A DNA stretch of 64,000 nucleotides, from positions 1 through 64,000 of the forward strand of contig JAODUP010001582.1 in assembly GCA_025642065.1 (NCBI GenBank), in the 5' to 3' direction. Source of the stretch: Paralvinella palmiformis (lineage: Eukaryota > Annelida > Polychaeta > Terebellida > Alvinellidae). A program made the translations under genes and the position numbers. Positions 1-11,618 of the stretch are shown here, piece by piece (the first letter of the stretch is position 1; each line of letters opens with the position of its first letter). The notes under the pieces are model-generated. The model worked only from the letters and a program-made list of their open reading frames with translations. It ran no database searches and was not told the origin of the DNA.

Positions 1-24
1 TTTCTTTTTTTTTTAAATTAAATC

Positions 25-29
<5 letters not shown>

Positions 30-75
<46 letters not shown>
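30..75. repeat. (AT)n microsatellite
   Basis: This is a pure AT dinucleotide run. No gene signal lies next to it. Confidence 0.95.
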
Positions 76-76
<1 letters not shown>

Positions 77-80
<4 letters not shown>

Positions 81-1080
81 GATTGCATGGAAAAATATGT
101 CATTCAATATAAACTTTATATTGTTTTAATACATTAACTACAATGTACATGATGAGGTCTGGCACAAATATTAGGTTTCACTGAAAATGTTTTCAGAGTT
201 ACATCAGCTTGAAGTGCCATGGGTACCCCTAATTTTGTCGCTTTAGAAAACGCGCCTAATTATTTGTCCTGTTTGAACCCTGATAACGTTTTAATTAATT
301 GGTATAGAGATATGAAACTTTCAGGGCTGAAAGGTGTGTCATAAGTCTATATAAAATCTGGAGTTTATGATGATCAATTGTTTTTCTACCAACTTTACAA
401 GTCAAAATCTTCAGAACCATTAAAAGTTAGCAATGTTCAAACTATGCAATTTCAATATCTGTTCTGTAGACTAATAATAAAATGAATGGCAACCATGCAC
501 ATATAACCTGTTCTCAGAATTTAACCACAGAAATACGAAAACCCCATGTTTTGTCTTTTGTTTGGGGGATTATATCAGCATGAGGGATAAGTGATAGGTG
601 AAAAACAGTTATGCCATGTTGTCTCTGAAATCTGATACAAGACTCAACTTCTAAACAAGTTTCTTTCCACACTAAAAATATTTTTCAAAATATGCAAATA
701 TTCTGTATTATAATTTTAATGATTTATATAACGCCTTAATAAAACTAAATGATCAAATACATTTAAAGGAGAACACAGCCTGCTACAAGTTGATCCATAC
801 ACAACGCGGTGGAGAGTAATTTTTACAATATTTTTTGAAATAAATATCAAGGAATAACACAGAATTTAATCATGTATATTATAACAATATGTTTTATAAC
901 GACACTGTATAATTACATAAATGGCTTTAGAACTAAGCAAACAAATACAAATTATAATGTTCTTGGTATACTTTTATAGATTGTCACACATTACAAACAT
1001 ATTACTTTCTCTGAGTGAGTAGCTATTACGGTAATTAGTCTTATCCTATTATTGCTCACATAAAAATAGTCCCGTACATG
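77..1080. other. AT-rich spacer, no gene recognised
   Basis: All frames are closed by frequent stops, and I saw no RNA gene or repeat related to others in the window. It is downstream of the decayed minus-strand gene copy that follows. Confidence 0.5.
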
Positions 1081-1084
1081 GTTA

Positions 1085-1738
1085 ATACCGGTTTATTTCC
1101 AAAGGTCACTATTTTCAGTTTATTATGACTGACTGATGTCAACAATTCCATGACCTGTGTGACGACAATACCTACATTATATGAGTGACACATCTTCGGG
1201 AATATTATTCTTGGTGGTGGAATGCAGTAATCAGGTGACCTTGACCTATTACGTTGTTACCTCCCTGAATCAATGCGAGGTTCAACAGATATGGCCAACG
1301 TTGACCTTGTTTACTTTGCACTACAAGACATAGGTAGACTAGATGGTATCAACAACTCATTAAGAAATTCCACAAATACAGATAATATATTATAATGACA
1401 GGTAGATAGTCAATCTAGCATCATATTGATATTCTCAGATGATTTCTCCAGGTAATATCTCTCCAATATGGCCATCATTGAGCCCATCTAATAATAATAT
1501 AAAACGACTATAATTGTCTAACGTTTGAACATTCAGTGATAACAAACTACTTATATTTGACTTTGTCTTGTATTTCTCCTTCATTATATCGGCTATTAAT
1601 GATGACGTTTCTTTGTATTTCCTGTTTTGTTTTGTTTGGTAAGACGTCAATGATTAGTTCGATATAGAAATTAAGGAATTTCACTATCACATCAATTACC
1701 AATGTCAACTTGATGAATTTCACCACATTACATATCAT
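1085..1738 (-). pseudogene. Sulfotransferase-like family copy 1 (decayed)
   Basis: Read on the minus strand, this begins with ATG at 1738-1736 and a hydrophobic segment (ICNVVKFIKLTLVIDVIVKF) that would be a type II membrane anchor. It then gives ETSSLIADIMKEKYKTKSN, a block ending HIGEILPGE / ILERYYLEKSS in two frames, LSTCHYNILSVFVEF, and YCIPPPRIIFPKMCH followed by NKLKIV. The same blocks occur in order in the copies near 18.5, 31.2 and 47.6 kb. At least one frameshift near 1620 and stops near 1400 and 1335 show that it is dead. The block order (p-loop-like strand, HP-V-YL segment, paired cysteines, KxKI strand) resembles Golgi carbohydrate sulfotransferases of the CHST1/3 type. That family call is inferred from the pattern; homology between the copies is clear. 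Confidence 0.55.
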
Positions 1739-1979
1739 TGTTGCACAATAACAAAACAAATTATTATGTCATAATTTAACCTTAAGTCTCATTTAACCCA
1801 AACCAATATATCTCAACCAGGTATCATTTATTTGAGACTCCTCTTTCCTGCTAACTATTCGTGTTTATGCTGCTGCGAACCCAGGTTTTTCCTAATTGTT
1901 CACATGACAACCACAGGGAGTTCATATTGTGTTCCCGCATCATAACAGACTCGTTTTAAGCGGCTCGTTCTTCAATTGG

Positions 1980-2135
1980 CAACCCGTTATAAAAGAGACA
2001 GAACTGTCAATCTCTTGATGCCCCGCCCATCATCGTGTGTAAAGATATACGGGGTCGAATAGAGACATCTAGGTAAATAATGACGTGTTTGGAGAGAAAT
2101 ATTAATACATAGAAGGAGAAACGTGACTTTTAATC
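1980..2135 (-). promoter_or_regulatory. Conserved upstream block of copy 1
   Basis: Read on the minus strand, this contains TTTACACACGATGATGGGCG, then a TTGACAG element and GCCAATTGAAGAACGAGCC. Related versions of this block lie upstream of the gene copies at 18.2, 31.1 and 47.3 kb and alone at 40.6 kb. It could be a promoter/5' UTR carried along by duplication. The GCCAATTGA part looks like a CCAAT box, but no function can be shown. Confidence 0.45.
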
Positions 2136-2325
2136 TGAATATACGACCTTGATACGATAAAGGTATTTTTTCCTTTCTATTTTCAAACCCATCCACTCTC
2201 CCACAAAAATACAAACTTTTCACTTTATTTATACCATGAAGTATTACATTATGTTTATTTATTTATTGCAATTATACATATTATTTTTATTAATAACTAT
2301 TAATAATTATTAAAATTTGCATACA

Positions 2326-2364
2326 TACACACACGCGCGCTCGCGCGCGCGCGCGCACACACAC
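2326..2364. repeat. (CA)/(CG)n alternating purine-pyrimidine tract
   Basis: A run of CG dinucleotides is flanked by CA dinucleotides on both sides, in otherwise very AT-rich DNA. Such tracts are known to favour left-handed Z-DNA. Confidence 0.85.
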
Positions 2365-3422
2365 TAATATTTTTAAAAGATTTTCGATGTTACGAATTTA
2401 CTCGTAAAACAATGGTGGATGTTGCCCATGGTTTGAATGTATTGAAGTGGAAATGTTACACGAATATAGATGTATTTGATAATCCCTGCCTAGACAACAA
2501 AAGGTCAAATATAAAAATCATTTACAACACAGAAAATATTGTTCAAATTGTTCTGATTTATTACTCTACGACAGCCATAGTTTTTCAATTTTTGATTAAA
2601 TTAACTTTTGCTCAGTTGACTCCCGTTTAGACTTAGGAAAAGAAATGGCTTTTTATGTGTTTTATTTTATTCTGGTTTTATATGTCAGCACATTTCCCAA
2701 ATACGTTTGTTTTGAATTGTTTTAATTTTTTATTCAAAACAGATCAATAAATACAAATGTAAAATCAACAATCATAATTAAGTACTAATGATCTAGTATA
2801 ATCGGAATGTTCTAGAGAAATATAATATCCACACATCACGGCTCAACGTATTCTCGTAATAATAAGTAGTTACTAATTAACGATACAACAATTATTGGTT
2901 TTTAGTGAAAAATGTCAAGGTAATCTTATAACAATGGATGCTAGTGCCCCAAATTCCATTATTTTATGTTGTTATAAAAATACTATAACTTGTTATATTT
3001 GGAAATAAAACTTCTGTTCTTTTGTATGCTGAATTAATATTTAAATCTAGTTATAAAAATAAAACAAGTCTTATATAGAACACATTACCTTGTAAATCTA
3101 CCAATAAGAACAATGATAAACTTTGTTCTTCGGATTATTATATAAAACACATTATTGTGTCCATGATATTAGATATATAAGGATTATGTTTTCAAATTAA
3201 CACACAAACACAAACGCACAATCTGTGTTCACATTTGACATAATCATTAAAATATATATGACAGGCGATTTTGTTATTAATCCTCATTTTGCTTGTATGT
3301 GATAATTAATAAAGCTTATCGTCAAAATTAATTTAGTTAACTTACTAATGTATAGGACACACATAAGATACACCTAGATTAATGATTATATTAGATAACA
3401 TATTTATAATGAAGAACATATC

Positions 3423-3423
<1 letters not shown>
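2365..3423. other. Spacer, no gene recognised
   Basis: Only short, low-complexity reading frames are present, and no motif was recognised. Confidence 0.45.

Positions 3424-3491
<68 letters not shown>
3424..3491. repeat. (TA)n microsatellite
   Basis: About 34 TA units. The reading frame through it is an artefact of the repeat (IYIYIY). Confidence 0.95.
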
Positions 3492-3493
<2 letters not shown>

Positions 3494-3763
3494 GATGTAT
3501 AAATGATATTATTATTTGTTACAGACTTTTATCTTTATTACAAACACAACGCAAACTCGTATTAGCGACTAATTATATAAAGCCACAACTTCAATTATTT
3601 AATTAAGTCACAATAGAGAAATCATTTAGCCGACATGATTACATAATAGTTCTATATTTAACATATAACAATTACAATATTATGTAATATAAAAGCTTCA
3701 TGTATTCTTTTCAATTGTAATATGTAAATATTGATGTATACGGGCACGTTTGTGGATATGCCA

Positions 3764-3947
3764 AATGATGATGATGATTGATGTTTTACGGCCACTTTTG
3801 TGCACAAAGTAGGCTAAATGGGCCGAGCGACTTCCAAAGGTAATGAGACGAAGTGAAAGACGAACAACTTTGAGATTTGCACACGCCGGGATTCGAACAC
3901 AGGTGGTAGTGTTATGTGGTCCAGCACGCTACCGCTAAGTCAACAAC
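3764..3947 (-). mobile_element. tRNA-derived SINE, family S1, copy a
   Basis: The minus strand starts with a tRNA-like head: an A-box-like TTAGCGGTAGCGTGCTGGAC and a B-box-like TGTTCGAATCCC, the two internal RNA polymerase III promoter elements. A body shared with 12.6, 15.9 and 38.3 kb follows (ATTACCTTTGGAAGTCGCTC, then GGCCCATTTAGCCTAC). The 3' end is a CATCAATCATCATC tail, seen on the plus strand as TGATGATGATGATTGATG. A (CAA)n run abuts the head. Confidence 0.8.
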
Positions 3948-3959
3948 AACAACAACACA

Positions 3960-4440
3960 TATGACAAACATGTATCACGTAAATTTGATGAGTTTGTTTT
4001 CGCTGATCAATAAAATCAATTAATTTGTATAGTTGAAAAAATAAGTACTATCCATATAACTAGATATATGTGGCTGTGGCTTTTATGTTTATTAACCGCA
4101 GCATTATTACTGCTTCCATTTTCTTAGAAAGTTTTGAAGATATTGGTTCTAAATTAAATATATCTAAATAAAATAATACATTTTCATCGTCATCAGCAAC
4201 TTGTATCATCAAGATTGTTCTCATTTTCTGCTTAATAGAAATACCAATGGAATAACTTATACTATAACATCATATCATTTTACTACATGTTGTTATAATA
4301 AATGTTGTTACATTCTGTGTTGTTACTCAGTAGCTAATGTAAATATTGTCTGGTTACTGCGTAAAACCACCTTGTTCAATGTGCCCATCTATATAATTAT
4401 TCACTTTGCTTTGATTATGTCTAATGTAAATAAATCACGA
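3960..4440. other. Spacer, no gene recognised
   Basis: It contains one 80-codon frame from 4201 without recognisable features and without a homologous copy elsewhere in the window. Confidence 0.35.
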
Positions 4441-4442
4441 TA

Positions 4443-4570
4443 ACTATAATACATTTATTACAAGCTTTTGTAATGATGGGCGTACATTCTCTTGGGGGGG
4501 GGGGGTCTTATATCCTACCACTATAATATATTTATTACAAGCTTATGCCATTATGGGCAATACATTCATT
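4443..4570. repeat. Imperfect direct repeat around a G-run
   Basis: A segment of about 50 bp (ACTATAATACATTTATTACA at 4443) recurs at about 4520 with the same order of bases and several substitutions. The two copies are separated by a homopolymer G tract of about 12 bases near 4494-4506. A weak relative, TTATTACAAG then TAATGATG, occurs near 29290. Confidence 0.6.
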
Positions 4571-4734
4571 CGAGGATGTTATGCCCCATCAATTGCAAAC
4601 GACTCAACACGTATTGTTATTGACTAATTTGCGTATATGGCCAAGTTGTGTTTATTTTATAATTACAACTTTAAGTGTTCTCAATAATTGTAAGACTCAG
4701 GACAATTTTGCAGAAATGTGGCATTAAGCAGAAT

Positions 4735-5270
4735 CATGATTCTGATATAGATAGCCTTGACTGGTTCACGTGATATAATTAGCTTACCATGGCATGGTTT
4801 TTGTGCCGAATAAGCAACAGCCTGGGAATTACCCCCGAAAAATAAAACAAGGTTTTTGTTATGTTGCACATGGCTGGATTAACTTACATCGGATAGCTGA
4901 TAGCTGTTCTTTTTATGATGTCAAAGAAATCAATTCTTTATGGATTATATCATCGCAATGAGAGTTCGAGCATCTGAAACACGTTGAAACGTTGAGGTGG
5001 ATATCGACTGGTAGCTGATTTAGAAAATAGAAATCAAAATGAACGCGACCCTGTCCTCGTGTTCTGATAGATTAATAATCACATAACAATTAAGTAAACA
5101 AATCAACAATTGAAGGACTTTCTGGGTTAAATGTGTCGCATGGTAATCCCGTTAAAGCACCAAGAGTCGGTGTTAGTTAATATAATCAGGACATTACTGT
5201 TGACCTTGAAAACATCTGCGTAACATTGACATTTTGTACAAAAATTAGCAAATACAGTTCAGGTATATGA
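4735..5270 (+). repeat. Dispersed repeat R1, copy a
   Basis: It shares the order AGCCTTGACTGGTTCACGTG, TTTATGATGTCAAAGAAATC, GTTGAGGTGGATATCGACTG and AATATAATCAGGACATTACT with copies near 10.8, 29.6 and (minus) 59.4 kb. It carries an internal insert similar to part of the R3 SINE-like element (about 4803-4862). No coding capacity is evident. It may be a non-autonomous element, but its ends are not defined. Confidence 0.6.
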
Positions 5271-5308
5271 TTGAGGCCATGAAAGCAATTCTGCAAGTAT
5301 AGGCTGAC

Positions 5309-5337
5309 TTACGCACACACACGCACACGCACACATA

Positions 5338-5378
<41 letters not shown>

Positions 5379-5386
5379 ACACACAA
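5309..5386. repeat. (CA)n microsatellite
   Basis: CA repeat with occasional CG and TA interruptions. Confidence 0.95.
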
Positions 5387-5539
5387 TCAATGAAAAAGGG
5401 TGTTTTCACATCTAAGCGTAAAAAGAAAAAGAAAACCTTACGAATTGTAGACCGATTTCAAATTTACCTACTATTTATAAAATATACGAAGAAATAGAAC
5501 ATATTTTTTTAAATCATTTTATAAGAGCTAACTCGCTAA

Positions 5540-6372
5540 TGTACAATGAACTAATATGGCTTTAGTCAAGGGATCGGTATATGGACCATTATATTTTCTT
5601 ATTTACACACATGATCTACCAATATATCTTAGATGCATCCAAAGTCCACTGTTTGTAGATGATGCAACTATTTCAATATCTGACAGAAAATATACATATA
5701 ACTGTACATACTCTTAGTGTTACATTTGATAGCAACTTTTATTTTAGAAGCATGTTTCTCTGACATGTCGCGGCAGATTTGATCATATTCGTGACCTTCG
5801 CTGTATTCGTCTATATAAGCCTATTTGTCTTTGATTCGCTAAAACCATTGCTACAGCAATCATAACTGTGAGGCTTGATTACTGCAAATCGCTTCTTTAT
5901 AATATTGCATCTAAGGATATTCTAAAACATCAGTGTTGTCAGAGCTATTTATCTATGGTTGTCACACGGTCAACTCGGTCTTCTCATTCTGTGCGACTCC
6001 TGAAATAACTTCATTGGTTGCCTGTTCAATATCGCATCATTTCCAAACTCTGTACCTTTGCCAATCAAACTCTTCCTTCCGGAGAACCTTCGTATCTGTT
6101 TTCCATGATTTCTCTTGCATCCAAGCCCAGAGTGCTCCGTTCATCTGGTTTTCACTTGTTGTCTGTTCCCAGGGTTAAAACTCAAGCGGCACTCAGTTGC
6201 TTTTTCAGTTACTCTTTGGAATTCACTTTCTGAACAAAATATCATAGTTTCTTTCCGTCACCATTTGAAAACTCACCTTTTCAGACTTGTTATATCTTGA
6301 CTATGAGAATGTTCAACCTCTATTGTCGGTGTGCCACTGAGCTCAATTCTTTTCGAGGATATTGGTGTTATA
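5540..6372 (+). pseudogene. L2-like LINE reverse transcriptase 3' remnant (A)
   Basis: This is the decayed 3' half of a non-LTR retrotransposon. A GSVYGPLYFLIYTHDLP motif is followed by the polymerase active-site box FVDDAT at about 5652-5669. Then, in shifting frames, come VRLDYCKSLLYNI near 5870-5905, TRSTRSSHSVRLL, LHWLPVQYRIISKLCTF from 6009, GEPSYLF, and a VPR..K..ALSCF..SLE segment. This order is the usual C-terminal order of L2/CR1-type LINE proteins. Several frameshifts and stops make it non-functional. After the stop, TGCCACTGAGCTC and GGATATTGGTGTTATAAT form an L2-like hairpin tail that runs into a (TAA)n run. Confidence 0.82.
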
Positions 6373-6377
6373 ATAAT

Positions 6378-6416
<39 letters not shown>

Positions 6417-6430
6417 TATTATTATTAATA
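6373..6430. repeat. (TAA)n / (ATT)n tail of LINE A
   Basis: A TAA trinucleotide run directly follows the LINE 3' hairpin and then inverts to ATT. L2-type LINEs end in short tandem repeats, so the microsatellite was probably seeded by the insertion. Confidence 0.75.
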
Positions 6431-6844
6431 TGGTGATGATAATAATGACAATAACAATAACAGTAATAACAATACTAATAATAAATTGAGTCCTGTTTGG
6501 AAGAATGTATGTGATAATTCATTCTATTATACTTCTATATTAATGAAGCCACAAATTAAGTTGTAGATTGAGTGTTTGTGGGTGTATTTTGTTTGTTTGT
6601 TTATTTGTTTGATTGTTTGTCCATCACATTTTGATGAACTATTAATGAACTCAATGAATACATTTAACTGTATATAAAGGTGTGTTATATCAGGGTCATT
6701 CGTCGATTACCTCTCATAAGTAACAATGACCATAATACATATATTTTACTGATTTATATTGTGGAAGTTAATCTCTTATGACGTAAAGCGCGACGGTCAG
6801 ATGCTATTATTATGGTATCGCTATTATATTCACGTGACTACAAG

Positions 6845-6845
<1 letters not shown>
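6431..6845. other. Spacer, no gene recognised
   Basis: It includes a GTTTGTTTG-type simple stretch near 6585-6620 and nothing else I can support. Confidence 0.4.

Positions 6846-6905
<60 letters not shown>
6846..6905. repeat. (AT)n microsatellite
   Basis: About 30 AT units followed by a short CA run. Confidence 0.95.
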
Positions 6906-6910
<5 letters not shown>

Positions 6911-7344
6911 GACACGACAATTATTAGATTATTGAGAGAGTATTTCATTCTAAATTCTTTATCGATATCATTTACCTTTGAATATAATCATATTTCAGCA
7001 AACCTTGGAGACCTGACAGAGAGAAAATTATTCTTTTGTTAACTTCTGATCATCAATCATATCAATAATATTACATCAATAAGATGATAGATTTGTCTGG
7101 ATATATTCTAGAAGAATTTGGCAACATCGTTTCCTGATAAGTAACTTTTCGATAATTCATTGGTAAACAGAACAGGATAACAATTAACCTCATCTCGTTG
7201 TTGCGTTTTTTGTCTTAACTTCAAGCCGTGACTTCTACATACATATAGCACGTAAATGTGCTGCTAGTAAGTGTTATTTTGTTATTGTGTTAAATAATTG
7301 AGTTTGTGATAGATGTTATAATGTCTAATTAAAATAAGGTAGAA

Positions 7345-7520
7345 ATGAGTCAGTGAGTGTGTGGTGCGGATGAGTGAGTGACTGAGTCAGTGAGTTATAT
7401 AGTTCATGACTGAGTGAGTAATATAAGTTAGTGAGTAAGTGAGTAAAAAGTGAGTGACAAAATGAGTGAGTGAGGTTGTGAGTGAAAGGGCAAGTGAGAG
7501 AGTGGGTGAGTGAGTGGGTT
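7345..7520. repeat. Degenerate (GTGA)n minisatellite
   Basis: GAGTGAGTGA-type units with many substitutions. The composition is similar to the cleaner array at 22.2 kb. Confidence 0.85.
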
Positions 7521-7525
7521 CATAA

Positions 7526-8454
7526 CTTCTCCCTGATCAAACCCGGAGCTTGTCATAAAGGGAGACTCCGAAGATCTGAACCGGATTCGAGCCTTCTGTT
7601 AGATGTTGTGTAGTATTCTTCAGTTTAAAATGGTCTATTATTTACATTTGTATTAAGAAAAACAGCATACAGTTTCAGAGAGATGTAAATTTACAATTAA
7701 TATTCGGCTGAATTCCTAATTTCCATATTAATCTCAACCTAAATCGACAGTATTATAGATTACTTAATTAATGGAAAAACATGAGTAAGTGAATTATTTT
7801 ATAAAAGGGAGAAATATATCTAAAATGGAGAAGAAAGTACAATCTTCATTAACTTAGAATAAATTCAATCACATAATTCCCAATATTGTCTGATAAAAAT
7901 GATCAAAATTTGTAGTATACGAGATAATTGTAACTCAACATCAGACAAAATATCGTGAACAGACACTGTCTGGGAGGGAGCCTTGTTACAAGTTGGATTG
8001 AAATGATTAAAGTACTTTACGTGACAGAGCGAATATTTCTTTCAACCTAGAAAAGGTACATTATGGTCAATTGTATCAAATGCAGCAGATCCAGATCTAG
8101 AAGAACGAGTAATACTGGCTTACCTTGATCAATTAATAATGGTTCTCCCAAATCCGGTGCTGTGATTACTTTGATTTGGCGATTGTGGTGATTCATTAAG
8201 GTTATTATTGATTGAATAGTTGCTTAGATGGAAAGCAACTGCCATTATTATATTTAAAGCAGATCAATAATTGTTCAGACAATTACAATCGAAACTGTTT
8301 TTTTTTTAAATTAATGGTTTTCAGAAGTGCAGCTTGAATGGGTCTTGGAACAAACAGCTAGAGATAATGATTTGTTACCAACCTTTGTAACATGTATTAT
8401 CAAAACATCCAGGCACTCTTTAACAAGGTACGTAGGGAGATGGTCAACTACAAA
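7526..8454. other. Spacer, no gene recognised
   Basis: No recognisable coding, RNA or repeat feature was found by eye. Confidence 0.4.
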
Positions 8455-8800
8455 GACAATATTTGATGAACCTATTGTTTAATCTCCACCTCTTTACGCG
8501 TATTTATCTCCATCAGCCGTGATGGAAAGGTAAATCGTTTACTTATTTTATAATTTGTTTGATAAATTCGTGAATTTCCGTTTAATCAGATGTTCTAACC
8601 AATATGTAATATATTCACAGTTGTATTGATTGCAACAATGATCTTTATCTTCAAATATAATTTGGCATAATAGCTAAAAGAACCAATCACATCGGTAAAG
8701 AGTTTAATCTTTAATCTTTCCTTAAAGTCTCAGGGGGGGGGGTTATATGTTACAGGATTCAAACATAAACATGCACATGCAACAAAAATTATATTTAACC
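8455..8800 (+). repeat. Dispersed repeat R4, copy a
   Basis: It aligns in order with 43225-43535. The shared markers are a CTCTTTAC stretch, CATCAGCCGTGATG (CAACAGCTGTGATG in the other copy), AAGATAAATCGTTTAC-type sequence, a poorly conserved middle, CATAATAGCTAAAAGAACCAAT (CATAATAGTTAAATGGACCA) and AACATGCACAT. No coding potential is apparent. Confidence 0.55.
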
Positions 8801-10785
8801 GGATTTACTCTGAGTTACAAATTATATAAATGTAATAATTCACATAAAGATTTATCTGTTAATACATTAGCTACTAGGTACTAGTTCACTTCTTCTACTG
8901 TATTCAATCACAACTGGGTGTATATTTACAAATATCCTGGCATCCACAAATATGTAATGTAATATCTGGTGATCTACAAACTGATAATAAAAACCTCTCC
9001 AGATTCAACTGTTATATTTTAATATATTTAATAACATTAATATTATAATTTCATTATATTAATTTCACATCACCAATATTCTAAACTCAATATTACTTTG
9101 CATAGTTAATCATATAGATGGTGTTATTATAATCAAGACAGAGTGTCAAGCATATTTCCTTAAACTTAATGTTGTTGTTTTAGTTAAATAATTATTCTTC
9201 AACCACCAACCTCATGAATATCGAACGTTAGTGATATGTAGTTATACGTAGTAAATATTATAAATATCATAACACAACAATAACTACTCTTGTAATGTGG
9301 AGAATTGACATCTCTGTTATGAATAGTTGTATAACATGTAAGACTGACTATAACTTGGGCATCAGAATACTTCAAGATATACAAATATTTAAGCTAATGT
9401 TAATTCAAAAGTCAAATAACAAATTAGCTTTTTTTGTAACTAACGAAAACTTACAGCAAACATAAATATTTTCTAACGTGGAAATTCCTAGCATTGTATC
9501 AACGTCATATTTTATCGGATATTGTACTCATAGAATAAACTTCTTCCCTTTTCAATCTGTAGCAAGTTGTCATGGTAACTGTAAATTGTCCTTGGCGTCA
9601 GCTGATCTAATCCAGAGCGGTGGGAATTGTCGACGAAGCTCAGGTTTCTATACCGTTGTCCTCAGAGTTTAGTCAAATTTCTACATTCGACACTCGTTTA
9701 TGCATCCGGTTATAGTATTTATTCTTTCTTGACACAATTTTGAACATCATTTATTAGAATTGTTAGTTCTAGTTCCACTCAATTCATCACACAAGAAGAA
9801 CTATTTCTCTCGATGTCATTGTTTGACGACATATCATATACTGATAAGTGTATAGTGAATTCCAAAGTTAATAATATATACAGTTGTCCCATTTTATATT
9901 GTCCACTTCTATTAATATATTCCTGTTATTAATATTACATGGTAAATACCTAATGGAGCAACTTAAGGCGAGCAACCTTTCCAGGTCATCATCATTAAGA
10001 TTCTCATTAGATAGGAAGATGTGTCCGTGGGGATAGCTCTAAGATGAGAATGGTATTGTTTACTTGGTAACCGGAACATTTCTTGTGTGAGAACTATAGA
10101 ATATATTGCCATCGACCATTATGATACCTATTATCATACAAAGAATAGCTCACGATACGATAATTGATAATTATATCTGACTATTGATTGTGTTACTGAC
10201 CTAGTTTACTAATTGAGTGATCTATTCACCGATTGATTAATTTACTAAAAGACTAACAAACTGACTAAATAATCTAGTTGACTAAACTGATCGACACTTA
10301 ATAACCGCCCGATAATAAATAATATATGCGATTGATCTCTCTAACTTTTACTGTTTATGAACTATAATACGATTAATTTATCCCGTAAAATTCTAGAAAT
10401 AATATTAAATATATCTAAATAAAATAACCTATGTTCATATAGATGGGATTACTATGAGAGTCAATGCGAACGCTAATGAGCTGAATCAATATTATTGAAT
10501 TTTTTACTTAATTCGAATACCTTGTTTATATAACGAGATCATATTCATTATTCAATATTCGTTATTATATTCCGTGCTTTCGCTTAATATTTTAGTATAA
10601 TATTTTTTGTTTCGATCAATATTATAAAAAAGACATTACACTGATGAGTGTATCAACTATCATGTAAATATTCGCTTTAGTTTATGTCCTTTCACATGAA
10701 CTAACCCCGACATGGGTATATCGATATTATGACAATATCTTAAAAACAGAACTCCTAAAGTTGTCAGTAATAAAAACACCCAACA
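8801..10785. other. About 2 kb AT-rich spacer, no gene recognised
   Basis: Frames on both strands are short (up to 64 codons) and unremarkable. No repeat partner was seen elsewhere in the window. Confidence 0.4.
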
Positions 10786-10789
10786 CGCC

Positions 10790-11060
10790 GCCATAGTATT
10801 TAAACGTAGAAGCAGGCAGAAATACATGTTTGATATAGCCTTGACTGGGTCAGGTAATATACAAGTAACGTACTTTAGTAACGACTTTGTTATACTGGAA
10901 GTAGCTCGAAGGACTTACAGCAGAGAGCTTCCCTTGTTTATGATGTAACAGAAATCAAATATGTGATAATTGTATTATATTAATGACAGTTATGGAGACT
11001 GAAACAAAAGGTTGAGGCCAAAGTCGACTAGCAATAGACTTATGAAATGAAATGATCCAA
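10790..11060 (+). repeat. Dispersed repeat R1, copy b
   Basis: It contains CGCCATAGTATTTAAACG, AGCAGGCAGAAATACATG, ATAGCCTTGACTGGGTCAGG, TTTATGATGTAACAGAAATC and GTTGAGGCCAAAGTCGACTA, in the same order as the minus-strand copy near 59.4 kb. This copy is missing the distal part seen at 5130-5270. Confidence 0.6.
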
Positions 11061-11329
11061 AATATTCCCTTCCGTCCTGATACATGTACGGTAATGTGAC
11101 AAATAAAGTGATTATTTAGAGCAGAGTCTCAGTTCTCTACTCAAGTTCTAAATATTCTTTTGGTCTTAAATAGAACTTGTTTTGTTTTATGGTGTAGATT
11201 TATGGTTTACGGTTTTTATCCATTTATTTTTGTTATTAATAATATTTATTATAATAATTATTATCTGTTTTGAAAATCATGTTACAACAATTGTATAAAA
11301 GACTTTACTTCCACCAAAAGCTTTTCAGA

Positions 11330-11618
11330 GTAAGAGGTCGAAACTTTTCCAGGGATTAATTTCTCGGCTCACTACATCGTGGGTGGCTGACCACGTTAAA
11401 TGGCGCTGCCGTCTCCACTGAATTATTTAAAATAAAGGGGGACGTTAAAAAACCCTGAGGACGTAAAACACTCTGGCAGTGACCACCCTCAGGGTATTTC
11501 GGCTCCATCTTTCCGTACTGCTCCCCTGTGAGTGGCGGGGGAGGAGATTTTTCAACCACTCCAACATAGAGGCTGTGCTGATTAAGCGACAGCCTGGGGA
11601 TTCTCTCCGAACAACAAA
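11330..11618. mobile_element. SINE-like insertion R3 with 17-bp target duplication
   Basis: A distinctly GC-richer block of about 290 bp is bounded by the direct repeat ACCAAAAGCTTTTCAGA at 11313-11329 and 11619-11635. This is the signature of LINE-mediated insertion. A part of it (GACAGCCTGGGGATTCTC near 11589) recurs at about 4815. I could not find a convincing A/B box, so the source RNA is unknown. Long frames run through it on both strands because the block is GC-rich; none is recognisable. Confidence 0.7.
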
